Below, piece by piece: positions 43,902 to 52,774 of a stretch of DNA of 64,000 bases. The DNA lies in assembly GCA_016715195.1 (NCBI GenBank), contig JADKBB010000004.1, positions 135,508 to 199,507 of the forward strand. The letters are read 5' to 3'. The notes under the pieces are model-generated. The model had not been told where the DNA came from. It saw only the letters and a program-made list of their open reading frames with translations, and did not search any database. The translations under genes were made by a program, and so were the position numbers. The stretch comes from Candidatus Villigracilis proximus. Its GTDB lineage: Bacteria; Chloroflexota; Anaerolineae; Anaerolineales; Villigracilaceae. Positions within the stretch are counted from its first letter, which is position 1. Every line of letters starts with the position of its first letter.

Positions 43902-44894
43902 TTAAGCTCGTTTTACCACAGGTGTTGTTCGCAATTTCTCGATCACACTCTGCAGCCAGATGTTCATATCACGATAATAAATAAAACTACCCGCCAGTAA
44001 AGCGGTGGTAACGAAAGAATGACCAAAGATACCCAGCAAAGTCACCCACGAATCTTCAGGAGGAATACTCCAGACGAAGTTCAAACCGAATGTGAGCAGG
44101 AACACAGTCAACACAAACATGCTGCTTGTGGGAAGGGTAAAACGTGCCATTTGCACACTGCTCAAAACAGATGTAACAAAATTCTGCTGCTTAAGGAAAA
44201 TTCCGTGCGGCCAAAAGAACAATGGCACGATCACCCACATCGAAACCAGGCTGAGGAATAGCACAAACAGATTGGCAATAAAAGCATTGAATTGAAGCAC
44301 CACAGCCAAAACAATAAAAAGCGGCACGCCAATCACCACTGCTAGAATACCCCATACAATGGAAGTTAGTATGGTCTGTATGATGGCGCGTGAGATGCGC
44401 AGAGGCTTTTCATTTTCAGTGACGATTGCGAGCTTTGCGATACTACGAAAGTACAACCCGCCGCCAACCCAACCGATGAGTGTCAGCAAAAACATCCAGC
44501 CGAGCAAACTGAGCGCATTGACTTGCATAATGGCCGGAGCGCCCAACGGGGTTTGAGAATCACCTTGTGACAGGAACAGGGTCGAGATGCCGATCGGAAT
44601 CGTCCGAATGAGCCAGAACAAATTGACAGTTGGGATCGTGCCGTCGTACCAGGTCAACACACGCTGGATGTCCTCTGGAGATACACCGCCCGTTTGCCAG
44701 ATGGAAACCACATCCGCCTTGATCGAATCAAACAATGCATCCATTCGCAGGCGCGGCCCCAGCCACAGAAATACATTCAATAACAACGGCAAGAGGATCG
44801 CCGTGATATGGGTGGCAATGGTATCAAAGCCCGCTTTAATTGAATTGATAATGCCGGGAGGTGGGGGTAGGTTTTCTGTTCGTAAAACTTCCAT
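43902..44894 (-). CDS. Conserved multi-pass membrane protein upstream of gyrB
   Basis: A 330-residue protein with about six hydrophobic segments (ITAILLPLLLNVFLWLGPRL, NALSLLGWMFLLTLIGWVGG, VWGILAVVIGVPLFIVLAVV, and others). It has a long soluble loop around residues 50-95 and a short cytoplasmic-looking tail ending VIEKLRTTPVVKRA. I do not recognise the family. The likely promoter, minus-strand TAGAAT at 44904-44909, is only nine bases before the ATG, so the transcript may be leaderless. It probably forms an operon with gyrB. Confidence 0.75.
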   Translation of the reverse strand: MEVLRTENLPPPPGIINSIKAGFDTIATHITAILLPLLLNVFLWLGPRLRMDALFDSIKADVVSIWQTGGVSPEDIQRVLTWYDGTIPTVNLFWLIRTIPIGISTLFLSQGDSQTPLGAPAIMQVNALSLLGWMFLLTLIGWVGGGLYFRSIAKLAIVTENEKPLRISRAIIQTILTSIVWGILAVVIGVPLFIVLAVVLQFNAFIANLFVLFLSLVSMWVIVPLFFWPHGIFLKQQNFVTSVLSSVQMARFTLPTSSMFVLTVFLLTFGLNFVWSIPPEDSWVTLLGIFGHSFVTTALLAGSFIYYRDMNIWLQSVIEKLRTTPVVKRA

Positions 44895-44921
44895 AACATT
44901 ATGATTCTACCATACCCCTGC

Positions 44922-44950
44922 TTGCGTTCACGCGCTCCCACAGGTACAAT
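44922..44950 (+). promoter_or_regulatory. Leaderless-type promoter for the gene at 44957
   Basis: TTGCGT (44922-44927), a 17-bp spacer and TACAAT (44945-44950) end six bases before the ATG at 44957, so transcription would begin at about the start codon. No Shine-Dalgarno sequence is visible. Confidence 0.55.
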
Positions 44951-44956
44951 CTTTCC

Positions 44957-45772
44957 ATGCAAGAGAACCGTTCCTACCTGCCATCGGCAGACCGCCTGGG
45001 TGTATTGATCGCATCAGTTTTGTTAACCTTTGCGCTGACAAAACTCATTCAATCGCCGCGCTTCACGCTGACCATTACCCTGCCCGGTTTTTACTTTGCC
45101 TACCCCCTCACCCTCAGCACCGTTATGACCATCCTCGCTGCAGCACTGACCGCCACCGGTATGGACTGGCTGACACGCGGACACCCCAAGCTTGAGAAAA
45201 AATCAAACATCGAACATCTGATGCTGCCCACATTAACCACCTTTGTGGTCGGTGTGCCGCTGACCTTGCTGCCAGACGGCACAAGTTGGTGGGTCGGGTT
45301 TGCATTTGCGGCTGTAGTGCTGGTCATTGTTTTTCTGGCCGAATACATCACCATTGACCCTTCCGCGCCATCCTATGGATTTGCGCGAGCCGGATTAACC
45401 GCGCTCGCGTACGCGTTATTTCTAATCCTCGCCACTTCTCTACGTTTTTCTGGCGTGCGCATGTTCCTGCTGATCCCGATCCTCTTTATGGTTGCGGCGC
45501 TGATCAGTTTACGCATCCTTCATCTGGATGGCACAGACCACTGGGATTTCCCCTGGGCAATTGGCATCAGTATTGTCTGCGCACAGATCGGCGCAGGCTT
45601 GCATTACTGGCCGCTGACTCCAATACAATTTGGGCTGGCACTTACAGGGCCATTATATGCATTGACGATGTTATCTGTCAGTCTTGCAGAAAATCTTCCC
45701 CTGCGCCGCGCTTCGATTGGGCCGGCAATTATTATTGGTCTGGCCTGGATTTCCGCCGTCTTTTTACGTTAA
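44957..45772 (+). CDS. Conserved multi-pass membrane protein (DUF5656-like)
   Basis: A 271-residue protein with eight or nine hydrophobic segments (LGVLIASVLLTFALTKLIQS, ALTLST-like YPLTLSTVMTILAAALTATG, WWVGFAFAAVVLVIVFLAEY). It contains the soluble phrase HLDGTDHWDFPWAIGI. I recall similar Chloroflexota proteins labelled DUF5656 but cannot confirm this. The stop overlaps the start of the JAMM peptidase gene (TAATG), so they are translationally coupled. Function unknown. Confidence 0.72.
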   Translation: MQENRSYLPSADRLGVLIASVLLTFALTKLIQSPRFTLTITLPGFYFAYPLTLSTVMTILAAALTATGMDWLTRGHPKLEKKSNIEHLMLPTLTTFVVGVPLTLLPDGTSWWVGFAFAAVVLVIVFLAEYITIDPSAPSYGFARAGLTALAYALFLILATSLRFSGVRMFLLIPILFMVAALISLRILHLDGTDHWDFPWAIGISIVCAQIGAGLHYWPLTPIQFGLALTGPLYALTMLSVSLAENLPLRRASIGPAIIIGLAWISAVFLR

Positions 45773-46132
45773 TGCAATCCCTCACCCTCACAAAAGAACA
45801 ATTACAAAAAATGATCGCTCATGTTGACTCACTCTCACCGCTTGAGGCTTGCGGGCTTTTGGCAGGACAAGACTCAAAAGTAGAGGCTGTGCTTGCGGTG
45901 ACGAATCAGGCGCAAAGTCCGACAAGATACGTGATGGATCCCATTGAGCAATTAAATGCCTTCGAGCAGATTGAGTCCAGTGGTCTGGATTTAATCGGAA
46001 TCTTCCACTCGCATCCAACGGGACCGGAAACTGTTTCGCCAACCGACATCGCCCAGGCCGCTTATGCAGTGGTGTATGTCATACTTGCACGCGTGGGACG
46101 GCGCTTTTCGTGAAGTGGCTTTACAAGTGTTG
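45772..46132 (+). CDS. JAMM/Mov34 (M67) family metallopeptidase, frameshifted near the end
   Basis: The first frame (45772-46113) shows the full zinc-isopeptidase motif: E in SPLEACGLLAG and HSHPTGPETVSPTD near residue 80, meaning HxH, then S and D. It then reads VVYVILARVGRRFS and stops, while another frame from about 46093 reads WDGAFREVALQVL to a stop at 46132, the normal family end. A small deletion or frameshift has removed part of the last strand. Prokaryotic members cut ubiquitin-like or cysteine-carrier proteins; no such carrier gene is adjacent. It is coupled to the membrane protein upstream. Confidence 0.75.
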
Positions 46133-46191
46133 TAAGCAACCTTATTTCATCTTCTGTGTTTTATGAATACACTCAAACTGGAGGAGTTTCA

Positions 46192-46878
46192 ATGCAAATT
46201 GCTATCGATATTGGGATCATTTTTCTGGCGTACCTGTTCGGCTCGATCCCCTTTGGATTGCTGATCGTTAAACTTAAAACCGGGAAAGATATTCGTGAAG
46301 TGGAAAGCGGGCGCACCGGCGGCACCAATGCCATGCGCGCGGCTGGCTTTTGGGCCGGCTTTGCAACGGCCATGCTCGATATCTTAAAAGGCGCGGGCGC
46401 GGTTTGGGTAACAGCCTGGCTGACTCCCGATAGTCACTGGGCGCATGTGGTGGCTCCGCTGGCCGCGATCATTGGTCATAACTATTCGATCTTTTTACCG
46501 CAGCGCGATGAGAACGGGAAAATTATCGGTCTAACCGGCGGCGCTGGTGGAGCGCCCTCTGTTGGCGGTGCGATGGGACTATGGCCCGGCTCGATCTTAA
46601 TTATTTTGCCGCTTGGCATGTTGACCTTCTTCACGCTCGGCATCGCATCTGTGACCACGATGGCGGTGGCATTGTTTGCGATCATTATCTTCGCTGTCCG
46701 CGCTTCGCAGGGACTTATGCCCTGGATGGATGTCTGGTATGGCGTGGGCGCGGAAATTTTACTGATGTGGGCTTTGCGGCCAAATCTTAAGAAGTTATTT
46801 GAAGGGAATGAACGCGTGGTGAAATACAGCTTGAATGGCTGGCTGCGTGCGAGAAAAGAAAAGAAGTCTGACGGGTAA
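46192..46878 (+). CDS. plsY: Glycerol-3-phosphate acyltransferase PlsY
   Basis: A 228-residue membrane enzyme that uses acyl-phosphate to acylate glycerol-3-phosphate, the first step of phospholipid synthesis. The start at 46192 follows ggagg; the frame itself opens earlier. Family motifs: FGSIPFGLLIVKLKTGKDIR near residue 15, then RTGGTNAMRAAGFWAGFATA and HNYSIFLP near 95. The glycine motif of the last loop is changed to GLTGGAGGAPSVGGAMG, a somewhat longer insertion than usual. A strong terminator follows at 46892-46927. Confidence 0.9.
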   Translation: MQIAIDIGIIFLAYLFGSIPFGLLIVKLKTGKDIREVESGRTGGTNAMRAAGFWAGFATAMLDILKGAGAVWVTAWLTPDSHWAHVVAPLAAIIGHNYSIFLPQRDENGKIIGLTGGAGGAPSVGGAMGLWPGSILIILPLGMLTFFTLGIASVTTMAVALFAIIIFAVRASQGLMPWMDVWYGVGAEILLMWALRPNLKKLFEGNERVVKYSLNGWLRARKEKKSDG

Positions 46879-46891
46879 TTTGTTTCGTTAC

Positions 46892-46927
46892 AAAAAAGAG
46901 GCTGCTTCATGAAGCAGCCTCTTTTTT
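46892..46927. terminator. Perfect palindromic terminator after plsY
   Basis: An 18-bp stem (aaaaaagaggctgcttca and its complement) with no fixed loop, ending in T6 on either strand. It serves plsY on the plus strand and the GNAT gene on the minus strand. Confidence 0.9.
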
Positions 46928-46971
46928 GTTTAATAAATTTGTTTGATCTTTCATTGCATCGAATTTTCAAG

Positions 46972-47502
46972 TTAAAACAAAGGATATTTTTCCATTCGGA
47001 TATCCTGCCACATTTTTCCCTGCCAATATGTAAAGTCGTTGATTCTGCCGATTTCCACATATCCGGCTTTCTGATATAGCCGAATGGCGTTCGTATTGAA
47101 TTCGAACACGCCCAACTCGATGCGCTTTAATCCTTGAAGTTTGATCTGCTCTTCCAAATATTGTATGGCTTGATAGCCTATTCCCCTGCCGCGGCCGATC
47201 TCTTCACCAATGACGATCCCGATCCACGCTGTTCCCGTTTCTTTCTTAAAAAGATGGCCCGGGTCTACTTGATAATCCACTTCGCCGATCAGCTGCCCAT
47301 CCAGATAGATCAGGTGGATCAGATCATGTTCGAGGCGTTGTGTCAGGTCATCCAACGTGACGAGGTGACGTTTTTCCAGATCTTCGCGGCTGAAATTGGG
47401 GCGTGATAATGGAACAAGGCTTGGGTCATTTTCCCAACGAGTGAAGGCCTCTGCAATTTCAGAAGTAGGTTGAATGAGTTTTTTAAACTTAATATTTGGC
47501 AT
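46972..47502 (-). CDS. GNAT-family N-acetyltransferase
   Basis: The start at 47502 (ATG) is preferred over a TTG three codons upstream. The protein of about 176 residues has the acetyl-CoA binding motif A, IGIVIGEEIGRGRGIGYQAI near residue 100 (R/QxxGxG/A). Typical RimJ/RimL-like strands follow, GLKRIELGVFEFNTNAIRLY and QKAGYVEIGR. The acceptor is unknown. It starts 10 bp after the stop of the zinc-ribbon gene and probably shares its transcript. Confidence 0.85.
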   Translation of the reverse strand: MPNIKFKKLIQPTSEIAEAFTRWENDPSLVPLSRPNFSREDLEKRHLVTLDDLTQRLEHDLIHLIYLDGQLIGEVDYQVDPGHLFKKETGTAWIGIVIGEEIGRGRGIGYQAIQYLEEQIKLQGLKRIELGVFEFNTNAIRLYQKAGYVEIGRINDFTYWQGKMWQDIRMEKYPLF

Positions 47503-47511
47503 TCGATTCAA

Positions 47512-47787
47512 TTAGCGAGACTTTGAAGCATCTCCACCACCGGTAGGGATCACCCTTGGGCGGCGGGGAAGTCCGCACCGGGAGCAGGACATGGACTTAA
47601 GGGAGATGGTGTAATCTCGTGGGCAGTCGCAGAATTTTGTCTCGACGGCTGGTGCTTTGACCGGACGACTTTCAATCCACTTGCCGGCCTCATCCTGCTC
47701 CTGTTTTTTCTGACATTTTTTACACCAACGGCTTTTGCCTTCGTTGGTAAAAGCCCAGCTATGAAAACCAAATTTGCATGAATCCAT
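47512..47787 (-). CDS. Small zinc-ribbon-like protein
   Basis: A protein of about 91 residues from ATG 47787 (aagga upstream; the frame itself opens at 47811). Cysteine pairs WCKKC near residue 29, CDC near 60 and CSRCG near 76 suggest one or two zinc knuckles. The rest is polar (EGKSRWCKKCQKKQEQDEAG). A different frame over the same DNA (47550-47819) is a shadow. It precedes the GNAT gene on the same strand. Function unknown. Confidence 0.65.
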   Translation of the reverse strand: MDSCKFGFHSWAFTNEGKSRWCKKCQKKQEQDEAGKWIESRPVKAPAVETKFCDCPRDYTISLKSMSCSRCGLPRRPRVIPTGGGDASKSR

Positions 47788-47917
47788 AATACTTTTCCTT
47801 TGGTGGAGCATTTGCTCAATATTTTAAGTGCTGTAAAAATTCGATTTATTGAGAAAACCCTTTATCTTAAAAAAGTTACCGCATACAATATTGTATACGG
47901 CAACGCGCAGACTAACA

Positions 47918-48783
47918 TTAAAACCTGGGAATTAAAACAGGCGTTCTCTTTTTATAAGCCTCGTAATCTTCCTGACCACCCCATTTTGTATCTGCTTTCT
48001 TTTCAAGCATGGGAACTCCACTGACACGGGTCAACAGCAAGGTGACAAATACAGGAGAGATCAACGCCACCCACTGCCAGCCTTGCAAAACGGGTAAAGC
48101 GATAATCGCTATGCCAAGCCAGAGCATGATCTCGCCAAAATAATTGGGATGGCGCGAGCGCGACCATAAACCTGTTTGAATAAACCTGCCTTTGTTTTGC
48201 GGGTCTGCGCTGAATTTTCTTTTTGAGAATCGGCGATCACTTCAAACGCAAATCCAAAAACCCATATCAGAAAACCAATCATGGCAAATAGATCCAGATC
48301 TTTGCGAGTGGTTGTTGTAATAGCCACCAGCGCAGCGGCAACCGTAAAAGTTACCCACAATCCTTGAATGGTCCAAACATTTAAAAAGCGGATAAAGGAA
48401 GGTTTGATCTCATCAAATCGATCATCCTTCCCGGCTTTTTGGATGCGGCTATATAGAAAAGTACCGAGGCGCACAGCCCAGATCACAACCAAAGCCGATA
48501 AAAGGATTGACCTAAAATCGATATTTTTGCTCAAAACCACACCCATCAAGATGACGGAAATATACGTGAGGCTGCCCGTTAGATCAAAGAATTTTTCAGT
48601 CTGCATCAGATAAGCCGGGATAAAAACCAGCCATTGCACAAAAAAAGCCAGCCCAACCGTCAAAGCAAACAAGGGAAGTCCGCCTGCCAATGCACCGCCC
48701 TGACTACCCGCCAAAGCTACGAGAAAGCCAATTAATATCAGGATGGGAAAAACAATTAATGAAATACGATCTGATCTTTTCAT
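47918..48783 (-). CDS. DUF1295/steroid 5-alpha-reductase-like membrane protein (frameshifted)
   Basis: The first frame, 48783-48109, encodes six or so TM helices (LIVFPILILIGFLVALAGSQ, GFLIWVFGFAFEVIADSQKE). It leaves frame at QKENSAQTRK. The correct continuation is SADPQNKGRFIQTGLWSRSR followed by HPNYFGEIMLWLGIAIIALP, the family hallmark, ending KKRTPVLIPRF at 47918. One A missing from a run of five A near 48228 explains it. The family contains putative NAD(P)H-dependent reductases or methyltransferases; the substrate is unknown. An RBS ggaaaa precedes the ATG. Confidence 0.82.
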
Positions 48784-48841
48784 GTTCTTTTTTCCTTTAT
48801 TTATAGTTAGCTCAAGTTACACAAGAAAAGTTCTAAAAAAT

Positions 48842-49855
48842 TCACTTCCCATACCGCTTGCGGATCTCCGGTAAAAAATAATCATCAAAGAAACGATCTA
48901 CATCATACTCTGGTTTCCAGCCCCATTCTGAGCGCGCCAGAGAATCATCCACATCTTCAGGCCACGAGTCGACAATTCCCTGCCGGCGCGGATTTGAGTC
49001 AAAGCTGATCTTCGCATCGGGGAAAGCTTTCAACGCCCGCTGACGAAAATCCTCGGCGGTGATGGCAAAAGCCGCGATGTTATATACATTGTTGGAAAGT
49101 TTCTCACGCGGCACATCCATCAACATTAACAAAGACTTGATCGCATCGGGCATCGCCATGAACGAGATCTTCGTATCCTCGCGCACAAAACAGGCATACG
49201 GCTTATCCTGAGCTGCAGCGTGCAGCATCTCGGGGCCGTAGTCACTCGTCCCGCCGCTCGGCAATGTAAAAGCGCTGATCAAGCCTGGAAACCGGATCGC
49301 TCGAAAGTCCAGCATGACCGGCGGGTTTGAATCCAAATGTTTTTGACCAAAATATTTTCCGTAATACATCCCCAATTTTTCGCAATACAATTTATTACAG
49401 CCGTACATGGTATGCGGCGTATTCCAATCATCTTCCTTCACCACACCCGCTTTTATTTTTTCCTCCAAATTCGACATGCCATAAACCGCGATCGAACTCG
49501 GGAATAAAAACTTGACTGCCTTTTTATATTTTTCAGAACGATACGCAGCCAGCATCAGCAACTGCATCGTCCCTTCCACATTAATCCGATGTGCCTCCTC
49601 CGTTGCCACCTCAGCCTTTGAAGAAAGCGAAGCCGCCAAATGGAAGATGGTATCGAAATCATAATCATAAAAAGTTTTGATCTTGTAAACCAGATCTCCC
49701 TGCACATGTTCCGACGAAAGACTCTTGATCGAATCAGGCAGCGGCATAAAATCTGCAGTTACAATTTTATACCCGCCGCGCTTCGCCAGTTCCTGCACCA
49801 ACGCCTGACCAATTTCACCACACGCTCCAGTCACAAGCACTTGCTTCTCGCTCAT
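48842..49855 (-). CDS. SDR-type L-threonine 3-dehydrogenase-like enzyme
   Basis: A 337-residue extended short-chain dehydrogenase with an ATG preceded by aaggag. The NAD site is VLVTGACGEIGQALVQELAK (GxxGxxG), catalytic FPSSIAVYG and YGCNK (YxxxK). The C-terminal half reads FRAIRFPGLISAFTLPSGGT, then SFMAMPDAIKSLLMLMDVP. These closely follow the bacterial GalE-like L-threonine dehydrogenases, which oxidise threonine to 2-amino-3-ketobutyrate. A nucleotide-sugar epimerase is the alternative. It stands alone, 58 bp from the DUF1295 gene. Confidence 0.78.
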   Translation of the reverse strand: MSEKQVLVTGACGEIGQALVQELAKRGGYKIVTADFMPLPDSIKSLSSEHVQGDLVYKIKTFYDYDFDTIFHLAASLSSKAEVATEEAHRINVEGTMQLLMLAAYRSEKYKKAVKFLFPSSIAVYGMSNLEEKIKAGVVKEDDWNTPHTMYGCNKLYCEKLGMYYGKYFGQKHLDSNPPVMLDFRAIRFPGLISAFTLPSGGTSDYGPEMLHAAAQDKPYACFVREDTKISFMAMPDAIKSLLMLMDVPREKLSNNVYNIAAFAITAEDFRQRALKAFPDAKISFDSNPRRQGIVDSWPEDVDDSLARSEWGWKPEYDVDRFFDDYFLPEIRKRYGK

Positions 49856-49907
49856 GTTCGCTCCTTATATGCTAGAATGAAGTTCACATTATTTTACGAC
49901 ACAATCC

Positions 49908-50718
49908 ATGAAATCCTGTCATCAAACACGTATGATATTTCTACGCTTCTTAATTTTGATTCTCATCACGGGCATCGGAAGTTCGTGCGCCTTTTTGGAT
50001 AATTTAAACGCCATCCCCACACCCGTTATTTGGACGGAAACCCCGCTTCCCACTGCGACCATTGCCTGGTTCCCCCGCTTCTGTCACTCCCAGCCCTCAA
50101 GCATTCTCCACCTACGCCCCCACCCCAGAGATGCGTCCCGGGTTAAGCGCCATGCTCGTCACAGATGATTTTTCAAAAAAATCATTATGGGATATCGCAG
50201 CCTCCGACCAAGCCAGCGCCGCCATAGACAACAACCGGCTCAACCTCTCGGCACAAAGCGGAATCTACATCATCAGCCTGCGCCACGACCTGAGCGTGGA
50301 CGATTACTACGCCGAGATCACTGCCCGCCCCAGCCTATGCCGCGCCGATGATAGTTATGGAATTCTTGTGCGTGCCAACGCAGTGGCGTACTATCGATTT
50401 GGTTTATCCTGCAATGGCATGGTCAGCGCCGAACGCATCAGTGTTGGCACACGTGAATTATTACAAAAGCCTCTCCCCAGCGGTGACGTTCCCCCTGGTG
50501 CGCCTGGTGAAGTTCGCATTGGCGTTTGGGCGGTCGGCACAGAGATGCGACTCTTCCTCAACGGGCGTTATCAATTCAGCATCAACAATCCAAACTATTT
50601 GAGCGGCACACTCGGTGTCTTTATCAATTCTGCGGGAGATAATCCCGTCATCGTCTCTTTTTCAGATCTAACCATACAGGAAATTGATTATGTTCCACCG
50701 TCTACCAGCACTCCGTAA
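49908..50718 (+). CDS. Lipoprotein with jelly-roll (LamG/DUF1080-like) domain, frameshifted
   Basis: The first frame starts at 49908 (or ATG 49932) with a lipoprotein signal (MIFLRFLILILITGIGSSC). It runs through a Thr/Pro linker (TPVIWTETPLPTATIAWF) and then leaves frame. With one C fewer in the run ccccc near 50075 it joins the long frame (from 50062): PASVTPSPQAFSTYAPTPEM. The domain at about residues 90-260 reads LVTDDFSKKSLWDIAASDQA, DDSYGILVRANAVAYYRFGL and MRLFLNGRYQFSINNPNYLS, typical of concanavalin-like beta-sandwiches found in Chloroflexota lipoproteins. It probably binds glycans or other ligands at the surface (inference). Confidence 0.75.
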
Positions 50719-50789
50719 ATGGTGGTAATAAAGTAATAAGTGAGGAACAGATAACAAGTAATCAGGTAAACAGGTATTCAAGTACACAT

Positions 50790-50819
50790 CCCTAATTCCT
50801 AATTCCTAATCCCTAATTC
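50790..50819. repeat. Short tandem repeat
   Basis: Four units of cctaatt(c) in a row lie between the lipoprotein and the next gene. It is a simple-sequence tract; no function is apparent. Confidence 0.6.
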
Positions 50820-50829
50820 ATCCTTCCCC

Positions 50830-51816
50830 ATGCTCACCTCTGCTGACATTCTCCACATCCCCTACACACCCGACCTGACCGAAGCCGGTATTGCATACGC
50901 TTTACGCGCACTGCCAAATCTATTTGAGTATGCCGGCAGCAAACCCTATGACCGAATCAGACGCATGGTGGCGAATGTAGCCGTGGAGTTGGCGTTTCGG
51001 CGTTATCTTTCACAGCAAAACATCCCATTTGACGTGAATGCCCCAATGCCTTTTACCGAGCCTGATAAATACAATGTCTCACTCGGCGGGCGGAGTTGTG
51101 ATATTAAATCCTTTCTGATTTCGCATCGCGACCAGATCTTGCAAATGCGCAGTAACCCAACTGTAATGCTGGGAGCACCCGCGCTTGTACCTTCTGACCA
51201 TCAATCGATCAGCGATCATTCGGATCATGATCTATATTTATTTGCATTCCTCTCAGGCTTGATCGCGGCTTCGCAGTCTGATCTCAAAAGATTATTTGAA
51301 ACCACTCAACCATATTATCTGATGCACGTCCTGCCTGATGAATGGCGCAAACCCACAAAGTGGCGTCCACTGGGCGCGCTGGTTTTGAAATCTGAATCAG
51401 ATGCAGAAATGCAGGTCGAAGTCAGCGGGCAGGACGAGGCGCGGGGATTTTTGACACGGGTGGTGCATCTGCCAGCGCAGAAACGTGTCACGATCCACGA
51501 TGCTTTTTATTCGGTCAGCGCGCTCCACGTCAAAAATATTCCTGAAGGGCGTTTGGGAATTCATAGTCTCCTTCATAAAGAAGCGCATATCATTCCGCCG
51601 TTGGAGTGGAGCAATATCTGGGTCTATGGCATGGATATTTATCTGACGGGTTTTATTTCACGCGCTGAGTTTCGTCAACGCGCAAAGTGGATCGCGCAGA
51701 ATTCCAATGTGTTTCAGTACGCCCGTACAAAAACAAAAAATCTGGCTGTGCCGGTTGCCGAATTGAAATCCATGCAGGAATTATTTACCCGTGTAAAAGA
51801 ATGGGCTGCTCAATAA
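50830..51816 (+). CDS. Hypothetical protein with PD-(D/E)xK nuclease-like motif
   Basis: A 328-residue soluble protein with no family I recognise. Residues 45-100 read RRMVANVAVELAFRRYLSQQ and then EPDKYNVSLGGRSCDIKSF, an exact PD-x11-DxK arrangement with a preceding helix glutamate. This is the core of the PD-(D/E)xK endonuclease fold. The remainder (SDHDLYLFAFLSGLIAASQS, WRPLGALVLKSESDAEMQVE, SVSALHVKNIPEGRLGIHSL) gives no clear hint. No methyltransferase or partner is next to it. It could be a nuclease or a nuclease-fold regulator; this is an inference from one motif. Confidence 0.7.
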   Translation: MLTSADILHIPYTPDLTEAGIAYALRALPNLFEYAGSKPYDRIRRMVANVAVELAFRRYLSQQNIPFDVNAPMPFTEPDKYNVSLGGRSCDIKSFLISHRDQILQMRSNPTVMLGAPALVPSDHQSISDHSDHDLYLFAFLSGLIAASQSDLKRLFETTQPYYLMHVLPDEWRKPTKWRPLGALVLKSESDAEMQVEVSGQDEARGFLTRVVHLPAQKRVTIHDAFYSVSALHVKNIPEGRLGIHSLLHKEAHIIPPLEWSNIWVYGMDIYLTGFISRAEFRQRAKWIAQNSNVFQYARTKTKNLAVPVAELKSMQELFTRVKEWAAQ

Positions 51817-51825
51817 AAAAAACTA

Positions 51826-51912
51826 GCGCGGACAAAAGTCCACGCTCCGCAAACCTCACACCCCTCATATACCTCACAAACCTTATACACCTCATAAACC
51901 TCATAGATACAT
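51826..51912. repeat. Small hairpin followed by degenerate tandem repeat
   Basis: A hairpin at 51826-51846 (gcgcggac-aaaa-gtccacgc, one mismatch) resembles the core of repeat R2 and may terminate the preceding gene. It is followed by five or six imperfect units of acctcata(aa) up to 51912. Confidence 0.45.
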
Positions 51913-51949
51913 CAAAAACATTTTTAAGGTAATATATATGAAATAGAAC

Positions 51950-52774
51950 ATGGAATCTACAAACCAAAACCCCACCCCCCAGCCTCCGCAACCCAGATCT
52001 GCACGCAGACCAACGGCAAGATCACGCGCGATGAATCCGTTTTTTGCAACCATGGGTGTGGCAATTTTGCTCGCCACCCTTTTCACCGCATGGACTCCCA
52101 ACAGTTTATTTTCGAATAATTTGCAGGAGCAATTGCGCTTGATCCTCACGCCGCAAGCCGCGCCGAATACGGTCAGCACGCCCCAACCGCAATTGCGCAT
52201 CGGCATCGTCGCCGGACATAACGGCAATGACTCAGGCGCAGTCTGCGTGGACGAGAACGGTGAAGTTGATCTCAAAGAAGCAGATGTAAATCTTGAGATC
52301 GCCAACCTTGTGCAAAAAAGCCTGGAGGCGCAAGGCTTTCAAGTGGACTTGCTCAATGAGTTCGATACACGTTTGAACGGCTACCGCGCGGTGGCGCTGG
52401 TTTCCATTCACAATGATTCCTGCGAATATGTAAACGATCAAGCCACAGGGTTCAAGGTGGCATCTTCGCTCGAAACACGGGATGTGAACCGCGCGCAACG
52501 TCTTACAGCCTGTCTTGTAGACCGGTACAAACAGACAACCGGACTCACCTTCCACTCAGGCAGTATCACGGGCGATATGCGTGAGTATCACGCCTTCTCT
52601 GAAATCGACCCCAATACAATTACGGCTATCATCGAAACCGGATTCTTAAACCTTGACCGCGAAATTTTGACGAAAGAAACAGAGCGTGTTGCAGAAGGTG
52701 TGACATTGGGTATTTTATGTTTCATCAACAATGAAAATGTAATACCAACTGCGATCCCAACTTTTGTGCCATGA
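51950..52774 (+). CDS. N-acetylmuramoyl-L-alanine amidase (Amidase_3)
   Basis: A 274-residue enzyme with a basic, proline-rich cytoplasmic N-terminus, one TM helix (MNPFFATMGVAILLATLFTA), a linker and an Amidase_3 zinc hydrolase. Zinc ligands and catalytic residues are visible: H in IGIVAGHNGND, E in LKEADVNLEIA, H in LVSIHNDSC and E in TAIIETGFLN. It cleaves the lactoyl amide between muramic acid and the stem peptide. It ends in ATGA, overlapping the next gene by four bases, so it is coupled to the first L,D-transpeptidase in a cell-wall operon. Confidence 0.88.
   Translation: MESTNQNPTPQPPQPRSARRPTARSRAMNPFFATMGVAILLATLFTAWTPNSLFSNNLQEQLRLILTPQAAPNTVSTPQPQLRIGIVAGHNGNDSGAVCVDENGEVDLKEADVNLEIANLVQKSLEAQGFQVDLLNEFDTRLNGYRAVALVSIHNDSCEYVNDQATGFKVASSLETRDVNRAQRLTACLVDRYKQTTGLTFHSGSITGDMREYHAFSEIDPNTITAIIETGFLNLDREILTKETERVAEGVTLGILCFINNENVIPTAIPTFVP

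Noticed and set aside
47550..47819. Alternative 89-codon frame over the zinc-ribbon gene
   Set aside because: The other frame has paired cysteines, an RBS and normal spacing to the GNAT gene; this one looks like a shadow.
50790..50819. CRISPR-like short repeats (also 51851-51912)
   Set aside because: Units are 7-9 bases in direct tandem without spacers; these are simple-sequence tracts.
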